Positions 45,027 through 54,178 are shown, numbered from the stretch's first letter. The stretch: 64,000 nucleotides of DNA from Pseudooceanicola batsensis HTCC2597 (GCF_000152725.1 NZ_CH724131.1:2267167-2331166), one strand, 5' to 3'. Notes: a model not told the origin generated them from the letters alone. Numbers and translations: made by a program.

Positions 45027-45560
45027 ATGTCGGCGACAAGACGCTTTGCGTTGCCGCTGATCCTTATAGCCTGCACGGGCCTTGCGGCCTGTGGGGGTGT
45101 CGATCGTGACTTCACGCTGCGGAAGATTCGCAATACCTCGAACGGGCCGGAGGAATTCACCATCGTTCCGGGCAAGCCGCTCGAGACACCGCCGAGCTTC
45201 GTCGAACTGCCGCCGCCCACCCCCGGCGGAGCGAACCGCACCGACCAGCAGCCGATCGCCGACGCCGTCGCCGCCCTGGGCGGCAATCCCTCGGCGCTTG
45301 AGGACCGCGGCATCGCCGCTGCCGACGGGGCGCTGGTGAGCGCGGCCTCGCGCCGCGGCGTCGATTCGACGATCCGCCAGAAACTGGCGCAGGAAGACGA
45401 GGAACTGCGCCGCAGGAAGCACCGGTTCGCCCGGTTCCGGATCTTCGGCGGGGACGAATACTACCGCGCCTACGACAACCAGACGCTGGATTCCCAGTCG
45501 GTCAAATGGATCTGGCGGCGCGCCGGCGCCCAGACCCCCTCGGCGCCGCCCGAACGCTGA
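45027..45560 (+). CDS. DUF3035-family lipoprotein
   Basis: 177 residues. The signal peptide ends in GLAAC, a clear lipobox, so Cys22 should be lipidated after LspA cleavage. The acylated protein continues with VDRDFTLRKIRNTSNGPEEF and VPGKPLETPPSFVELPPP, features of the DUF3035 family found in Rhodobacteraceae. The rest is charged and proline-rich and ends in WIWRRAGAQ. Function is unknown; it likely sits at the outer or inner membrane facing the periplasm. It shares a transcript with lspA or has its own promoter in the 54-base gap. Confidence 0.85.
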   Translation: MSATRRFALPLILIACTGLAACGGVDRDFTLRKIRNTSNGPEEFTIVPGKPLETPPSFVELPPPTPGGANRTDQQPIADAVAALGGNPSALEDRGIAAADGALVSAASRRGVDSTIRQKLAQEDEELRRRKHRFARFRIFGGDEYYRAYDNQTLDSQSVKWIWRRAGAQTPSAPPER

Positions 45561-45598
45561 CGGCCTCACGCGGGCGTCAAACATCCGTCATCCACCGG

Positions 45599-45630
45599 GG
45601 CCCGTGTTGCGAACACGGGCCTTTCGCTTA
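45599..45630 (+). terminator. Rho-independent terminator
   Basis: GGCCCGTGTT (45599-45608) pairs perfectly with AACACGGGCC (45612-45621) across a three-base loop, followed by a TTT-rich stretch. It ends the lspA/DUF3035 transcript before the M16 genes. Confidence 0.85.
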
Positions 45631-45692
45631 TCTTCCCCGGCAACTGGAACTGAACCGTCCCGCACGGCCGGTTCGGATAAAAAGGAACGCCG

Positions 45693-47096
45693 ATGTCTCT
45701 CTTCTCTCCGGCCCGGATACTCAAGACCGTCCTGGCCCTTCTCCTACTGGCGGCACCCTCGGCGCAGGCGGCCGAGGATCTCGTCACCGACTTCACCCTC
45801 GGCAACGGAATGCAGGTCGTCGTGATCGAGGACCATCGCGCCCCCGTCGTCGTCCACATGGTCTGGTACAGGGCCGGAGCCGCGGACGAGACGCCCGGCG
45901 TCTCGGGCGTGGCGCATTTCCTCGAACACCTGCTCTTCAAGGGTACGGACGATCTGGCGCCGGGTGAGCTGTCCAAGACGGTCGCCGAGAACGGCGGGAC
46001 CGACAACGCCTTCACCAGCCACGATTACACCGGCTATTACCAGCGCGTCGCGGCCGACAGGCTCGGTCTCATGATGTCGATGGAGGCGGACCGGATGCGC
46101 AATATCCGCCTGACCGAAACCGACATCCTGACCGAACGCGAAGTCATCATCGAAGAGCGGAACCAGCGGGTCGAGAATTCGCCCCAGTCCCTGTTCCGCG
46201 AACAGGCCATGGCCGCCCAGTATCTGAACCACCGCTACGGCGTGCCGGTCATCGGCTGGCGGCACGAGATGGAGCAGCTCGGCCTCGACGACGCAATGGA
46301 CTACTACCGGACGTTCTACGCGCCGAACAATGCGATCCTCGTCGTGGCGGGCGACGTGACGCCCGATGAGGTCCGGACACTGGCCGAAGAGCATTACGGG
46401 CCCATTCCGGCCAACCCCGAACTGCCGGAAGAGCGCGACCGCCCGGCCGAACCGCGCCAGACCGCCGAACGCCGGCTGGTATTCGAGGACCCGCGCGTCG
46501 CCCAACCCTATGTCAGCCGCAGCTATCTTGCCCCGGAACGCGATCCCGGCGACCAGAAGACCGCCGCCGCGCTGGTCATCCTTGCCGACATCCTCGGCGG
46601 CGGCCAGACCGGCTATCTCACCGAGAAACTGACTTTCGAGCAGAAAAAAGCGGTCTACACATCGGCCTGGTATCGCGGACAGTCGCTCGATGACACGACG
46701 TTCGGCGTCTATGTCGTCCCGGCCGAGGGTGTGTCCCTCGAGGAAGCGGAACGGGCGATGGACGAGACGCTGGACCGGTTCCTGGACGAAGGCGTCGACG
46801 AGGCGCAGCTCGAACGCATCAAGATGCAGATCCGCGCGGGACAGGTCTACGCGCGCGACAACGTCGAAAGCATGGCCCGCCGCTATGGCTCGGGCCTGAC
46901 CCAGGGACTCACGATCGAAGACATCCAGGCCTGGCCCGACATCCTGCAGGAGGTGACCGAAGCCGACATCCTGACCGCCGCCCGCGAAGTACTGGACCGG
47001 GACCGCGCCGTCACCGGCTATCTCCGGGCCCCGGCACGGGATGAACCCTCTGCCGACGCGAACGAAACGCAGCCTGCAAACGAGGTGAGCCAATGA
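45693..47096 (+). CDS. M16-family zinc metalloprotease, catalytic member
   Basis: 467 residues with a signal peptide ending APSAQA, so periplasmic. The inverted zinc motif HFLEH (His75, Glu78, His79) is intact, and the third ligand lies in the TEREVIIEERNQR region about 75 residues later. The protein keeps the two-domain clan layout of pitrilysin/processing peptidases. It overlaps the second M16 gene by four bases, so the two are probably a heteromer, as in mitochondrial processing peptidase. It may degrade or mature periplasmic peptides. Confidence 0.92.
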   Translation: MSLFSPARILKTVLALLLLAAPSAQAAEDLVTDFTLGNGMQVVVIEDHRAPVVVHMVWYRAGAADETPGVSGVAHFLEHLLFKGTDDLAPGELSKTVAENGGTDNAFTSHDYTGYYQRVAADRLGLMMSMEADRMRNIRLTETDILTEREVIIEERNQRVENSPQSLFREQAMAAQYLNHRYGVPVIGWRHEMEQLGLDDAMDYYRTFYAPNNAILVVAGDVTPDEVRTLAEEHYGPIPANPELPEERDRPAEPRQTAERRLVFEDPRVAQPYVSRSYLAPERDPGDQKTAAALVILADILGGGQTGYLTEKLTFEQKKAVYTSAWYRGQSLDDTTFGVYVVPAEGVSLEEAERAMDETLDRFLDEGVDEAQLERIKMQIRAGQVYARDNVESMARRYGSGLTQGLTIEDIQAWPDILQEVTEADILTAAREVLDRDRAVTGYLRAPARDEPSADANETQPANEVSQ

Positions 47097-48406
47097 TCCG
47101 TATCCTGCTGGCCACCCTGGTCTCCCTCGCGCTCACGCTTCCCGCGCGGGCCGGAGTGGACATCCAGGAGGTGAAGACACCCGGCGGGCTCACCGCCTGG
47201 CTTGTCGAAGAGCATTCGATCCCCTTCACCGCCCTCGAGATCTGGTTCCGCGGGGGCACGTCGCTCGACCGGCCCGGCAAGCGCGGGGCCGTGAATCTCA
47301 TGACCGCGACGCTGGAAGAGGGCGCCGGCGAAATGGACGCGCTCGCCTTCACCCGGGCAAAGGAAGAGCTGGCCGCATCGTTCAGCTACGACGCCGGCGA
47401 CGACACCGTCAGCGTCTCGGCCAAGTTCCTGACCGAGAACCGCGACGAAGCGGTGGCGCTCCTGCGCGAAACGCTCGTCTCTCCCCGCTTCGACCAGGAG
47501 GCCATCGACCGGGTGCGCAGTCAGGTCCTCTCGATCATCCGCTCGGATGCCAAGGACCCGAACGACATCGCCGGCCGGGCCTTCGAATCGCGGGCCTTCG
47601 GCGATCACCCCTATGGCACCGACAGCAACGGCACGGTCGACAGCGTCTCGTCCCTGACGCGCGGGGACATCCTCCAGGCGCATGCGGATGCGATGGCCCG
47701 CGACCGCATCTACATCGGTGCCGTCGGCGACATCACACCCGAAGAGCTTGCCACCCTTCTGGACGATCTGTTGGGCGATCTGCCAGAGACCGGCGCGCCC
47801 CTTCCCCGCGATATCGAGCCCGCGCTGACCGGCGGAACCACCGTCGTGCCCTTCGATACGCCGCAATCCGTCGCGCTCTTCGGCCATGCCGGCGTGGACC
47901 GGGAAAGCGACGACTTCTTCGCCGCCTACCTGCTGAACACGATCCTCGGCGGCGGCGGTTTCGAAAGCCGCCTGATGACCGAGGTCCGTGAAAAGCGCGG
48001 CCTGACCTATGGCGTCTACAGCTTTCTCGTCGACAAGGATCATGCCGATCTCTGGATGGGCCAGGTCCAGTCGGCGAACAATCGGGTCGCCGATGCGATC
48101 GAGGTGATCAGGGCCCAATGGGCCGAGATCTCGGAAAACGGCGTCACCGCGGAAGAACTGGAGGCCGCCAAGAAGTACCTGACCGGGGCCTACCCCCTGC
48201 GGTTCGACGGCAACGGCCGGATCGCCAACATCATCACCGGCATGCAGATCGAAGGAATGCCGCTCGACTATCCGGCGACCCGCAACGACCGGGTCGAGGC
48301 GGTCACGCTGGACCAGGTGAACGACGTGGCGCGCCGGTATCTCGATCCCGACGCTCTGCGCTTCGTGGTCGTCGGCCAGCCCGAGGGCCTCAGCAGCACC
48401 GACTGA
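47093..48406 (+). CDS. M16-family protein lacking the zinc motif
   Basis: 437 residues with a signal peptide ending LPARAG. The sequence aligns to the M16 fold (WFRGGTSLDRPGKRGAVNLM in place of the HxxEH helix), but the catalytic residues are gone; only GAVNLMTATLEEGAGEMDA is found where HFLEH should be. It resembles the non-catalytic subunit of M16 heterodimers. The start overlaps the catalytic gene's stop by four bases, supporting complex formation. Substrate binding is a likely role. Confidence 0.9.
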   Translation: MIRILLATLVSLALTLPARAGVDIQEVKTPGGLTAWLVEEHSIPFTALEIWFRGGTSLDRPGKRGAVNLMTATLEEGAGEMDALAFTRAKEELAASFSYDAGDDTVSVSAKFLTENRDEAVALLRETLVSPRFDQEAIDRVRSQVLSIIRSDAKDPNDIAGRAFESRAFGDHPYGTDSNGTVDSVSSLTRGDILQAHADAMARDRIYIGAVGDITPEELATLLDDLLGDLPETGAPLPRDIEPALTGGTTVVPFDTPQSVALFGHAGVDRESDDFFAAYLLNTILGGGGFESRLMTEVREKRGLTYGVYSFLVDKDHADLWMGQVQSANNRVADAIEVIRAQWAEISENGVTAEELEAAKKYLTGAYPLRFDGNGRIANIITGMQIEGMPLDYPATRNDRVEAVTLDQVNDVARRYLDPDALRFVVVGQPEGLSSTD

Positions 48407-48415
48407 CCGCTCGGA

Positions 48416-49399
48416 TCAGGCCAGGCCCGTGCCCGGCCTGATCCACGCCGCCCGGCGCCCGCGGCAATTGACGAGCGGGGCGTTCCAGTACTTCTCCACC
48501 GCCGGATGCTCCGCCGACAGAACGCCGAGCCGGATCAGGATCGCGGCGATGGCGCATTCCGCCGCCCGCGTCGCGCCGTCCATCACCTTGAGCGCCACCC
48601 CCAGCCCGGCCTCGGGCAGAATCGCGACATAGACCGCCTCGGCCCCGGTCTTGATCGCGACGCGCCCCTCCATGGCGCGCATCAGATCGGTGCAGGCCCG
48701 CCCCTCGCCCGCCACCAGGACCGGATGCCGCGCCATGGCGGCGACCAGCCGCGCAGCGGCCCCGGCCCGCGCCCCCGACGCCCGGTGCGCATTGGCAAAG
48801 AAGGCCATCGCCCGCCCCAGCCCCGCCAGCGTCGTGGCGAAATTCGGGGCCGAGCAGCCGTCGATCCCGTAGCCGGGACTCTCGGCTCCGGTCACCTCCT
48901 CGAAGGCGGCGCGCACGGCCAGCTGGACCGGGTGATCCGGCTCGACATAATCCGCATCCCCCTTGAGCCGCTGGTTCAGCATCAGAAAGCCCACGTGCTT
49001 TCCCGAGCAGTTGTTGTGCAACTGGCAGGGCTCGGCCCCGGCACGGATCAGGCGATGATGCGCCTCCTCGTCCTTCGGCATGTGCGAGCCGCAGCGCAGA
49101 TCGGGCTCGCCCAGACCGATCTCCTCCAGCCAGGCACCGGCCATTCCGGTGTGCAGCGAGGCGCCGGAATGCGACGCACAGGCCAGCGCGAGCTGGCTGT
49201 CCGTCAGCCCCGCCCCGCTTTCCACCAGTGGCAGGGCCTGGATCATCTTGCAGGACGACCGCGGCAGCATGACGAGGTCCGGATCCCCCCAGGCCTCGAC
49301 GATCCCGCCGGACGAATCGCAGATCACCGCGTGCCCGTGATGCACGCTCTCCAGAACCTCTCCGCGCCAGACCTGCGCAAGCTCCACCGCACTCGACAT
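48416..49399 (-). CDS. L-asparaginase II-family protein (Rhizobium-type)
   Basis: 327 residues from ATG at 49399 with AGGAG upstream. It belongs to the group of the Rhizobium etli asparaginase, unrelated to the classic type I/II enzymes. Family blocks are HSGASLHTGMA, NNCSGKHVGFL, GIDGCSAPNFA and KTGAEAVYVAIL. It hydrolyses asparagine to aspartate and ammonia, probably in the cytosol since no signal peptide is seen. It converges on the second M16 gene with a nine-base gap and diverges from the IalB gene. Confidence 0.88.
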   Translation of the reverse strand: MSSAVELAQVWRGEVLESVHHGHAVICDSSGGIVEAWGDPDLVMLPRSSCKMIQALPLVESGAGLTDSQLALACASHSGASLHTGMAGAWLEEIGLGEPDLRCGSHMPKDEEAHHRLIRAGAEPCQLHNNCSGKHVGFLMLNQRLKGDADYVEPDHPVQLAVRAAFEEVTGAESPGYGIDGCSAPNFATTLAGLGRAMAFFANAHRASGARAGAAARLVAAMARHPVLVAGEGRACTDLMRAMEGRVAIKTGAEAVYVAILPEAGLGVALKVMDGATRAAECAIAAILIRLGVLSAEHPAVEKYWNAPLVNCRGRRAAWIRPGTGLA

Positions 49400-49552
49400 C
49401 TGATCTCCTTCTCTGCAAAATCCCGCCACTCGCTCTTTCGTCATTGGCAGATTTCCGACTATTGTAGCAATGTCGAAGAACAAAAGCTCTGAACACGTCC
49501 GCAAAGGCGGGATGAGCATGACAGAGGCAAGGACGGCTTGGAGGCTGGAGAT

Positions 49553-50092
49553 ATGATTTCCCGTGAAGTGTTGGGTCTGACCGCGGCTGCCGTGATCGGA
49601 TTGGGCGGAGGTGTCGCCACGCCCGCATTCGCACAGCAGGTCAGCGAGAACATCGTCAGCGAACAGGAAGACTGGGCGGTGTACGAAGATGCCGACCCCA
49701 AGGAGTGCTGGGCCGTCGCGGCCCCGAAGGAAACGGTCAATACCAAGGACGGCCGCGTGGTCACGGTGACCCGGTCGCAGATGCTGCTGATGACCTTCTT
49801 CCGCCCCGGCGCGGGCGTCGAGGCTCAGGTCACCTTCACCGGCGGCTATCCCTTCGCCAACGGCTCGACCGTGAACCTGAACGTCGACGGCACCGAATTC
49901 GAACTGATCACCCAGGGCGAATGGGCCTGGCCCGAGAACAAGTCCCAGGATGCGCGGATCGTCGCGGCCATGAAGGCCGGCGCCAGCGCGATCGTCACCG
50001 GCCGCTCCTCGCGCGGGACGACCACCAAGGACACCTTCTCGCTCACCGGCTACACCGCTGCCGTGACCGAGGCGCAGAGCCGCTGCCAGTAG
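49553..50092 (+). CDS. Invasion-associated locus B (IalB)-family protein
   Basis: 179 residues from ATG at 49553 with GGAG upstream. A signal peptide ends ATPAFA, so the mature protein is periplasmic or outer-membrane. It has two or three cysteines and the IalB-family core WAVYEDADPKECWAVAAPKE, then MTFFRPGAGVEAQVTFTGGYPF and the closing FSLTGYTAAVTEAQSRC. In Bartonella IalB takes part in erythrocyte invasion; in free-living relatives the function is unknown. Confidence 0.86.
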   Translation: MISREVLGLTAAAVIGLGGGVATPAFAQQVSENIVSEQEDWAVYEDADPKECWAVAAPKETVNTKDGRVVTVTRSQMLLMTFFRPGAGVEAQVTFTGGYPFANGSTVNLNVDGTEFELITQGEWAWPENKSQDARIVAAMKAGASAIVTGRSSRGTTTKDTFSLTGYTAAVTEAQSRCQ

Positions 50093-50113
50093 CGCATCCG
50101 TGATCCGGGGGAG

Positions 50114-50142
50114 TTTTCAAACCGCCCCGAATCCACTATAGG
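50114..50142 (+). promoter_or_regulatory. Candidate promoter of rlmN
   Basis: TTTTCA (50114-50119), a 17-base spacer and TATAGG (50137-50142), about 28 bases upstream of the rlmN start codon. Both boxes deviate from consensus. Confidence 0.35.
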
Positions 50143-50169
50143 GCTAGGCTTCGCCCAGGAGCCGAGCCC

Positions 50170-51366
50170 ATGACCGACGCGCCGCAGACGCCGATCACGC
50201 AGGACGTGATGACGATCCCCCGGAAACAGCCCGGGGGAAAGCCGAATATCGTCGGCCTCACGCGCGAGGCATTGCGCCAGGCTCTGATCGACATGGGCAC
50301 GCCCGAAAAGCAGGCCAGGATGCGCGTCAACCAGGTCTGGCAGTGGATTTACCATTGGGGCGTGCGCGACTTTTCCCAGATGACCAACCTCGCCCGGGAC
50401 TACCGCGGAAAACTGACCGAGACCTTCCGCATCGACCTCCCCGAGATGGTGTCGAAACAGGTCTCTGCCGACGGCACCCGCAAGTACCTGATGCGCATCG
50501 CCGGTGGTCACGAGGTCGAGACTGTCTACATCCCCGAGGCCGATCGCGGCACGCTCTGCATCTCCAGCCAGGTCGGCTGCACGCTCACCTGCTCCTTCTG
50601 CCATACCGGCACGCAGCGGCTGGTGCGCAACCTCTCCGCCGACGAGATCGTCGGCCAGATCATGGTGGCCCGCGACGATCTCGGGGAATGGCCGGTGCCC
50701 GGCGCGCCCAAGCGGGAGGAGAGACTGCTCTCCAACATCGTCCTCATGGGCATGGGCGAGCCGCTCTACAATTTCGACAACGTGCGCGACGCCATGAAGA
50801 TCGCCATGGACGGCGAGGGCATCTCCCTCTCGCGCCGCCGCATCACGCTCTCCACCTCCGGCGTCGTCCCCGAGATCGCGCGATGCGCCGAAGAGATCGG
50901 CTGCCTTCTCGCGGTCAGCTTTCACGCCACCACGGACGAAGTGCGCGACCGGCTGGTCCCGATCAACAAGCGCTGGAACATCGAGACGCTGCTGACCGCG
51001 CTCCGCGACTATCCGCGCCTGTCGAACTCCGAACGCATCACCTTCGAATACGTCATGCTGAAGGACGTGAACGACAGCGACGCCGACGCCCGCCGCCTCG
51101 TGAAACTGATCTCCGGCATCCCGGCCAAGATCAACCTGATCCCGTTCAACGAATGGCCCGGCGCCCCCTACGAACGCTCGGACTGGTCGCGGATCGAAAG
51201 CTTCGCGGATATCGTCCACAAGGCCGGTTACGCCTCACCCATCCGCACCCCGCGCGGCGAGGACATCATGGCCGCCTGCGGCCAGCTCAAGTCCGCGACC
51301 GAACGCGAAAGGAAATCCCGCGCCCGGATCGCCGCCGAGATTGCCGCGGAGTCCGGCCTGCAATAA
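50170..51366 (+). CDS. rlmN: Dual-specificity rRNA/tRNA adenine C2-methyltransferase
   Basis: 398 residues. RlmN is a radical-SAM enzyme methylating A2503 of 23S rRNA and A37 of some tRNAs. The [4Fe-4S]-binding motif is CTLTCSFC (Cys137, Cys141, Cys144), followed by [26 protein letters not shown] and the second catalytic cysteine near the end in MAACGQL. The protein is about 15 residues longer than the E. coli one. It is followed by a hairpin-rich repeat region. Confidence 0.96.
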   Translation: MTDAPQTPITQDVMTIPRKQPGGKPNIVGLTREALRQALIDMGTPEKQARMRVNQVWQWIYHWGVRDFSQMTNLARDYRGKLTETFRIDLPEMVSKQVSADGTRKYLMRIAGGHEVETVYIPEADRGTLCISSQVGCTLTCSFCHTGTQRLVRNLSADEIVGQIMVARDDLGEWPVPGAPKREERLLSNIVLMGMGEPLYNFDNVRDAMKIAMDGEGISLSRRRITLSTSGVVPEIARCAEEIGCLLAVSFHATTDEVRDRLVPINKRWNIETLLTALRDYPRLSNSERITFEYVMLKDVNDSDADARRLVKLISGIPAKINLIPFNEWPGAPYERSDWSRIESFADIVHKAGYASPIRTPRGEDIMAACGQLKSATERERKSRARIAAEIAAESGLQ

Positions 51367-51368
51367 CC

Positions 51369-51393
51369 CTTCTTTGGTCCGGCAAGTATCCCG
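51369..51393. repeat. Second copy of the extragenic element seen at 2948-2972
   Basis: It begins three bases after the rlmN stop codon with CTTC and contains CCGGCAAGTATCCCG. It aligns to the other copy with one gap. It is followed by three perfect hairpins, which the other copy lacks. Confidence 0.35.
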
Positions 51394-51401
51394 GGATGAA
51401 T

Positions 51402-51474
51402 GCGGCGAAGCCCCGCTTCGCCGCAGAAGGGCAGCGCCCTTCCCTAAATGATGTCGTGCGCGCCAGCGGCGCGC
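51402..51474. repeat. Cluster of three perfect hairpins after rlmN
   Basis: Stem 1: GCGGCGAAGC (51402-51411) with GCTTCGCCGC (51415-51424), loop CCC. Stem 2: GAAGGGC (51426-51432) with GCCCTTC (51436-51442), loop AGC. Stem 3: GCGCGCC (51458-51464) with GGCGCGC (51468-51474), loop AGC. The three lie within 73 bases and all have three-base loops. No U-tract follows. This looks like a REP/BIME-like extragenic element and could also end rlmN transcripts. Confidence 0.55.
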
Positions 51475-51538
51475 GCCGCCGCGTCACGGGAACCGCCCGG
51501 CGTTGGGACGGTTGATCCCCCGACAGCAAGGGGAAACC

Positions 51539-52510
51539 ATGACGCAGCAGTCCTTTCCGCAACTGCCCCGGGACCGGACCGACGACGGGGACCCGCGCCT
51601 GACCGGCGTGGAGATCGAATTTTCCGGCCTGACGGCCGAAGAGGCTGCCACGCTGGCCGCCCGGACACTCGGCGGCTCGCCCAGCCGGCAGGACGCGCAT
51701 GTCTGGAGCGTTCCCGACAGCGAGCTGGGCCGCCTCGACATCTACCTCGATACCGCGCTGCGCCACGCCAGGGACACCCCGATCAAGCGCCTCGGCCTCG
51801 ACATCGGCCGCGAGGTCATTCCCGTCGAGATCGTCTCCGAACCGCTGGACCGCGAACAGCTCTTCCGGCTCGAGGCCCTGCGCACCGCCCTCCGCGAAGC
51901 GGGCGCCGAAGGCAGTCGCAAGGGGCTGACCTACGGGTTCGGCGTGCATCTGAACCCGGCGCTCGCCGGGCAGGATGCACGATCGATCACCCGCCCCCTG
52001 ATGGCCTATGCTTTGATCGAGGACTGGATGCGCGAGGTGCGGCCCATCGACCTCAGCCGCGAGGTTCTGCCCTTTACCGATCCCTACCCGACGGCCCTTG
52101 TCGCGCATCTCTGCGACGCCGGCTTCGTCAGCCCGGATGCCGCGCTCGAGATCTACCTGCAGCACGCCGCCAGCCGGAACTACGGCCTGGACATGCTGCC
52201 GATCTTCGCCTGGCTCGCTCCGGACCGCGTCGAGAAGGCGCTCAAGGGCGACGCGGTCTCGGCCCGCCCGGCCTTTCACTTCCGGCTTCCGGACTGCCTG
52301 ATCGACGATCCGGACTGGACGCTCCGGCAGGAATGGGACCGCTGGCGCCTTGTCGAGCAGGTCGCCGAGGACGACCGGCTGATGGTCCGGCTGATGACCG
52401 AATGGCAGGAGGCGCACGGAAAGCTGACACTCATCCGCCACAAGTGGGCCCGGCGCTGCGGCGAGGTTCTGGCCGCGTCCGGTCTGATGGCATCCGGGGT
52501 GTCGGCATGA
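51539..52510 (+). CDS. Amidoligase_2-family (glutamine-synthetase-fold) COOH-NH2 ligase
   Basis: 323 residues from ATG at 51539. It shows the opening RLTGVEIEFSGLTAEEA, where GVEIEF is the first ATP/metal-binding block of the amidoligase family, and the GLTYGFGVHLNPAL strand that carries the conserved His. Members of this family form amide bonds between a carboxylate and an amine to make small peptides or modified metabolites. The stop overlaps the next gene's start (ATGA), so it is tightly coupled to a C26 glutamine-amidotransferase-like hydrolase. Substrates are unknown. No peptide carrier or MurNAc gene is nearby. Confidence 0.8.
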   Translation: MTQQSFPQLPRDRTDDGDPRLTGVEIEFSGLTAEEAATLAARTLGGSPSRQDAHVWSVPDSELGRLDIYLDTALRHARDTPIKRLGLDIGREVIPVEIVSEPLDREQLFRLEALRTALREAGAEGSRKGLTYGFGVHLNPALAGQDARSITRPLMAYALIEDWMREVRPIDLSREVLPFTDPYPTALVAHLCDAGFVSPDAALEIYLQHAASRNYGLDMLPIFAWLAPDRVEKALKGDAVSARPAFHFRLPDCLIDDPDWTLRQEWDRWRLVEQVAEDDRLMVRLMTEWQEAHGKLTLIRHKWARRCGEVLAASGLMASGVSA

Positions 52511-53220
52511 CCCGCCCGCTCATCGGCGTCACGACCTCGAACCGCTCCGGCTGGCGCATCTTTCCGCTGGTCGCCCTGAACATCTGGCTCGCCGGCGGTC
52601 GCGCGCAGAGGTGGGGCGCGGGGCGTCCGTCGGATGTCGGCGGGATAGACGGGCTGGTCATCGGCGGCGGGGACGACATATCGCCCGACCTCTACGGTGG
52701 AGAGCTCGTCGCCTCCGCCCGCCTCGACCCCGCCCGCGATGCGCTCGAGCGGCGCCTCGTGACCGAGGCGCAGGCACAGGGCAAGCCGGTTCTGGGCATC
52801 TGCCGCGGCGCGCAGATGATCAACGTGGCCCTCGGCGGCACGCTGGACCAGGACGCCTATGCCACGCACGAGGACAGCCGCAGGTACCGCACCATCCTCC
52901 CGCGCAAGACGGTGCGCGTCCTATCCCACACCCGGCTGCTCGCGCTGACGGGACCGGAGGAGATGAAGGTCAACGCCCTGCATTCCCAGGCCGTGCGCGA
53001 GCTGGGCAGCGGACTGCGCGTCGCGGCGCGGGACACGGGCGGGATGATCCAGGCCATCGAACGAACGCGGGATCCCTTCGCCCTCGGCGTGCAGTGGCAT
53101 CCCGAGCATCTGTTCTACGCCCGGCGCCAGCGCGCCCTCTTCCGCGCCCTCGTCGCGGCCGCCGCCGCTGGGCTTCGGTCCGGCAACCAGGTCGAGGCCG
53201 CGGGCAAGGCAACCGCCTGA
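52507..53220 (+). CDS. Gamma-glutamyl-gamma-aminobutyrate hydrolase-like (peptidase C26)
   Basis: 237 residues. Class I glutamine-amidotransferase fold with the C26 features: IGGGDDISPDLYGG, nucleophile Cys99 in LGICRGAQM, and the His-Glu pair in VQWHPEH (His198, Glu200). The relatives include PuuD, which cleaves gamma-glutamyl amides. It overlaps the amidoligase by four bases. One plausible reading is that the ligase forms a gamma-glutamyl-type amide and this enzyme removes it, or that it supplies ammonia. The family of the partner ligase cannot decide this. A single transcript is very likely. Confidence 0.87.
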   Translation: MTRPLIGVTTSNRSGWRIFPLVALNIWLAGGRAQRWGAGRPSDVGGIDGLVIGGGDDISPDLYGGELVASARLDPARDALERRLVTEAQAQGKPVLGICRGAQMINVALGGTLDQDAYATHEDSRRYRTILPRKTVRVLSHTRLLALTGPEEMKVNALHSQAVRELGSGLRVAARDTGGMIQAIERTRDPFALGVQWHPEHLFYARRQRALFRALVAAAAAGLRSGNQVEAAGKATA

Positions 53221-53275
53221 GGCGGCCGCGCTGCGGCACCTTGAAGAGAGGGACGCCAGATGAGACCAACCGGCC

Positions 53276-54178
53276 ATGCCACATGATCACCACCATCATC
53301 ATCTGCCCGTCGATGCGGGCGGCAAGAGGCTGTGGATCGCCACCGGGATCAACATCGGGCTGACCCTGGCCCAGATCGTCGCCGGTCTGATCTCCGGCTC
53401 CCTCGCGCTCATCGCCGACGCGATCCACAACCTCTCCGACGCGATATCCCTGGTCCTCGCGCTGGTCGCCCGCCGGATCGCGCGCCGCCCCGCCGATGCA
53501 GAGATGACCTTCGGCTACGGGCGGGCCGAGGTGGTCGCCGCCCTGATCAACTACACCACCCTGATCGTTCTCTCGGTCTGGCTCGCCGCCGAGGGCGTGA
53601 TGCGGATGCTCGATCCGCAACCGATCGCGGGCTGGGTCGTGGTCATCGTCGCGACCCTCGCTCTGATCGTGGATGCAGTGACCGCCTGGCTGACCTTTCG
53701 CATGGCGCGCGACAGCATGAACATCCGCGCGGCCTTCCTGCACAATCTGGCCGATGCCCTGGGCTCGATCGGCGTGATCTTCGCCGGCACGCTGGTCCTG
53801 CTCTACGACTGGCGGCTGATCGATCCGATCGTCACCCTGCTGATCGCCGCCTACATTCTCTGGCACGCGGCGTCCGAGGTCATGCCCGCCATCCGCATCC
53901 TGATGCTCGGCAGCCCCGGCACGCCCCATGCCGAGGAGGTGCTCGAGGCGATGCGCGCGATGCCCGGCGTCGAGGATGTCCACCACCTGCATCTGTGGCG
54001 CATGCAGGAGCATGAAACCGCGCTCGAGGCGCATGTGGTCCAGTGCGGTCCCCGGAGCGATGCGGTCCGGCAGTCGCTCAAGGCGATGCTGATCGACCGG
54101 TTCGCGATCCATCACTCGACGATCGAGGTCGAACCCCCCGAGGCCGCCTGCGAGGGCATTCCCGCCATCGGTCACTGA
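53276..54178 (+). CDS. CDF-family cation efflux protein
   Basis: 300 residues with six transmembrane helices and a His-rich amino terminus (HDHHHHH). The metal-binding HxxxD pairs are seen in ALIADAIHNLSDA (helix 2) and AAFLHNLADALGS (helix 5). The cytosolic domain ends with VEDVHHLHLWRMQEHE, a metal-sensing dimer domain. It exports zinc or related divalent cations against protons. It converges on the WYL regulator gene, nine bases away. It is not obviously in an operon with the amidoligase pair, which ends 55 bases upstream. Confidence 0.93.
   Translation: MPHDHHHHHLPVDAGGKRLWIATGINIGLTLAQIVAGLISGSLALIADAIHNLSDAISLVLALVARRIARRPADAEMTFGYGRAEVVAALINYTTLIVLSVWLAAEGVMRMLDPQPIAGWVVVIVATLALIVDAVTAWLTFRMARDSMNIRAAFLHNLADALGSIGVIFAGTLVLLYDWRLIDPIVTLLIAAYILWHAASEVMPAIRILMLGSPGTPHAEEVLEAMRAMPGVEDVHHLHLWRMQEHETALEAHVVQCGPRSDAVRQSLKAMLIDRFAIHHSTIEVEPPEAACEGIPAIGH

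Noticed and set aside
42891..45584. Very long minus-strand open frame opposite purH and lspA
   Set aside because: It is antisense to well-recognised genes, has no family features and reflects the codon bias of GC-rich DNA.
53276..53300. Histidine run at the start of the CDF gene resembling a purification tag
   Set aside because: Amino-terminal His-rich stretches are common in CDF exporters, and the surrounding DNA shows no vector sequence.
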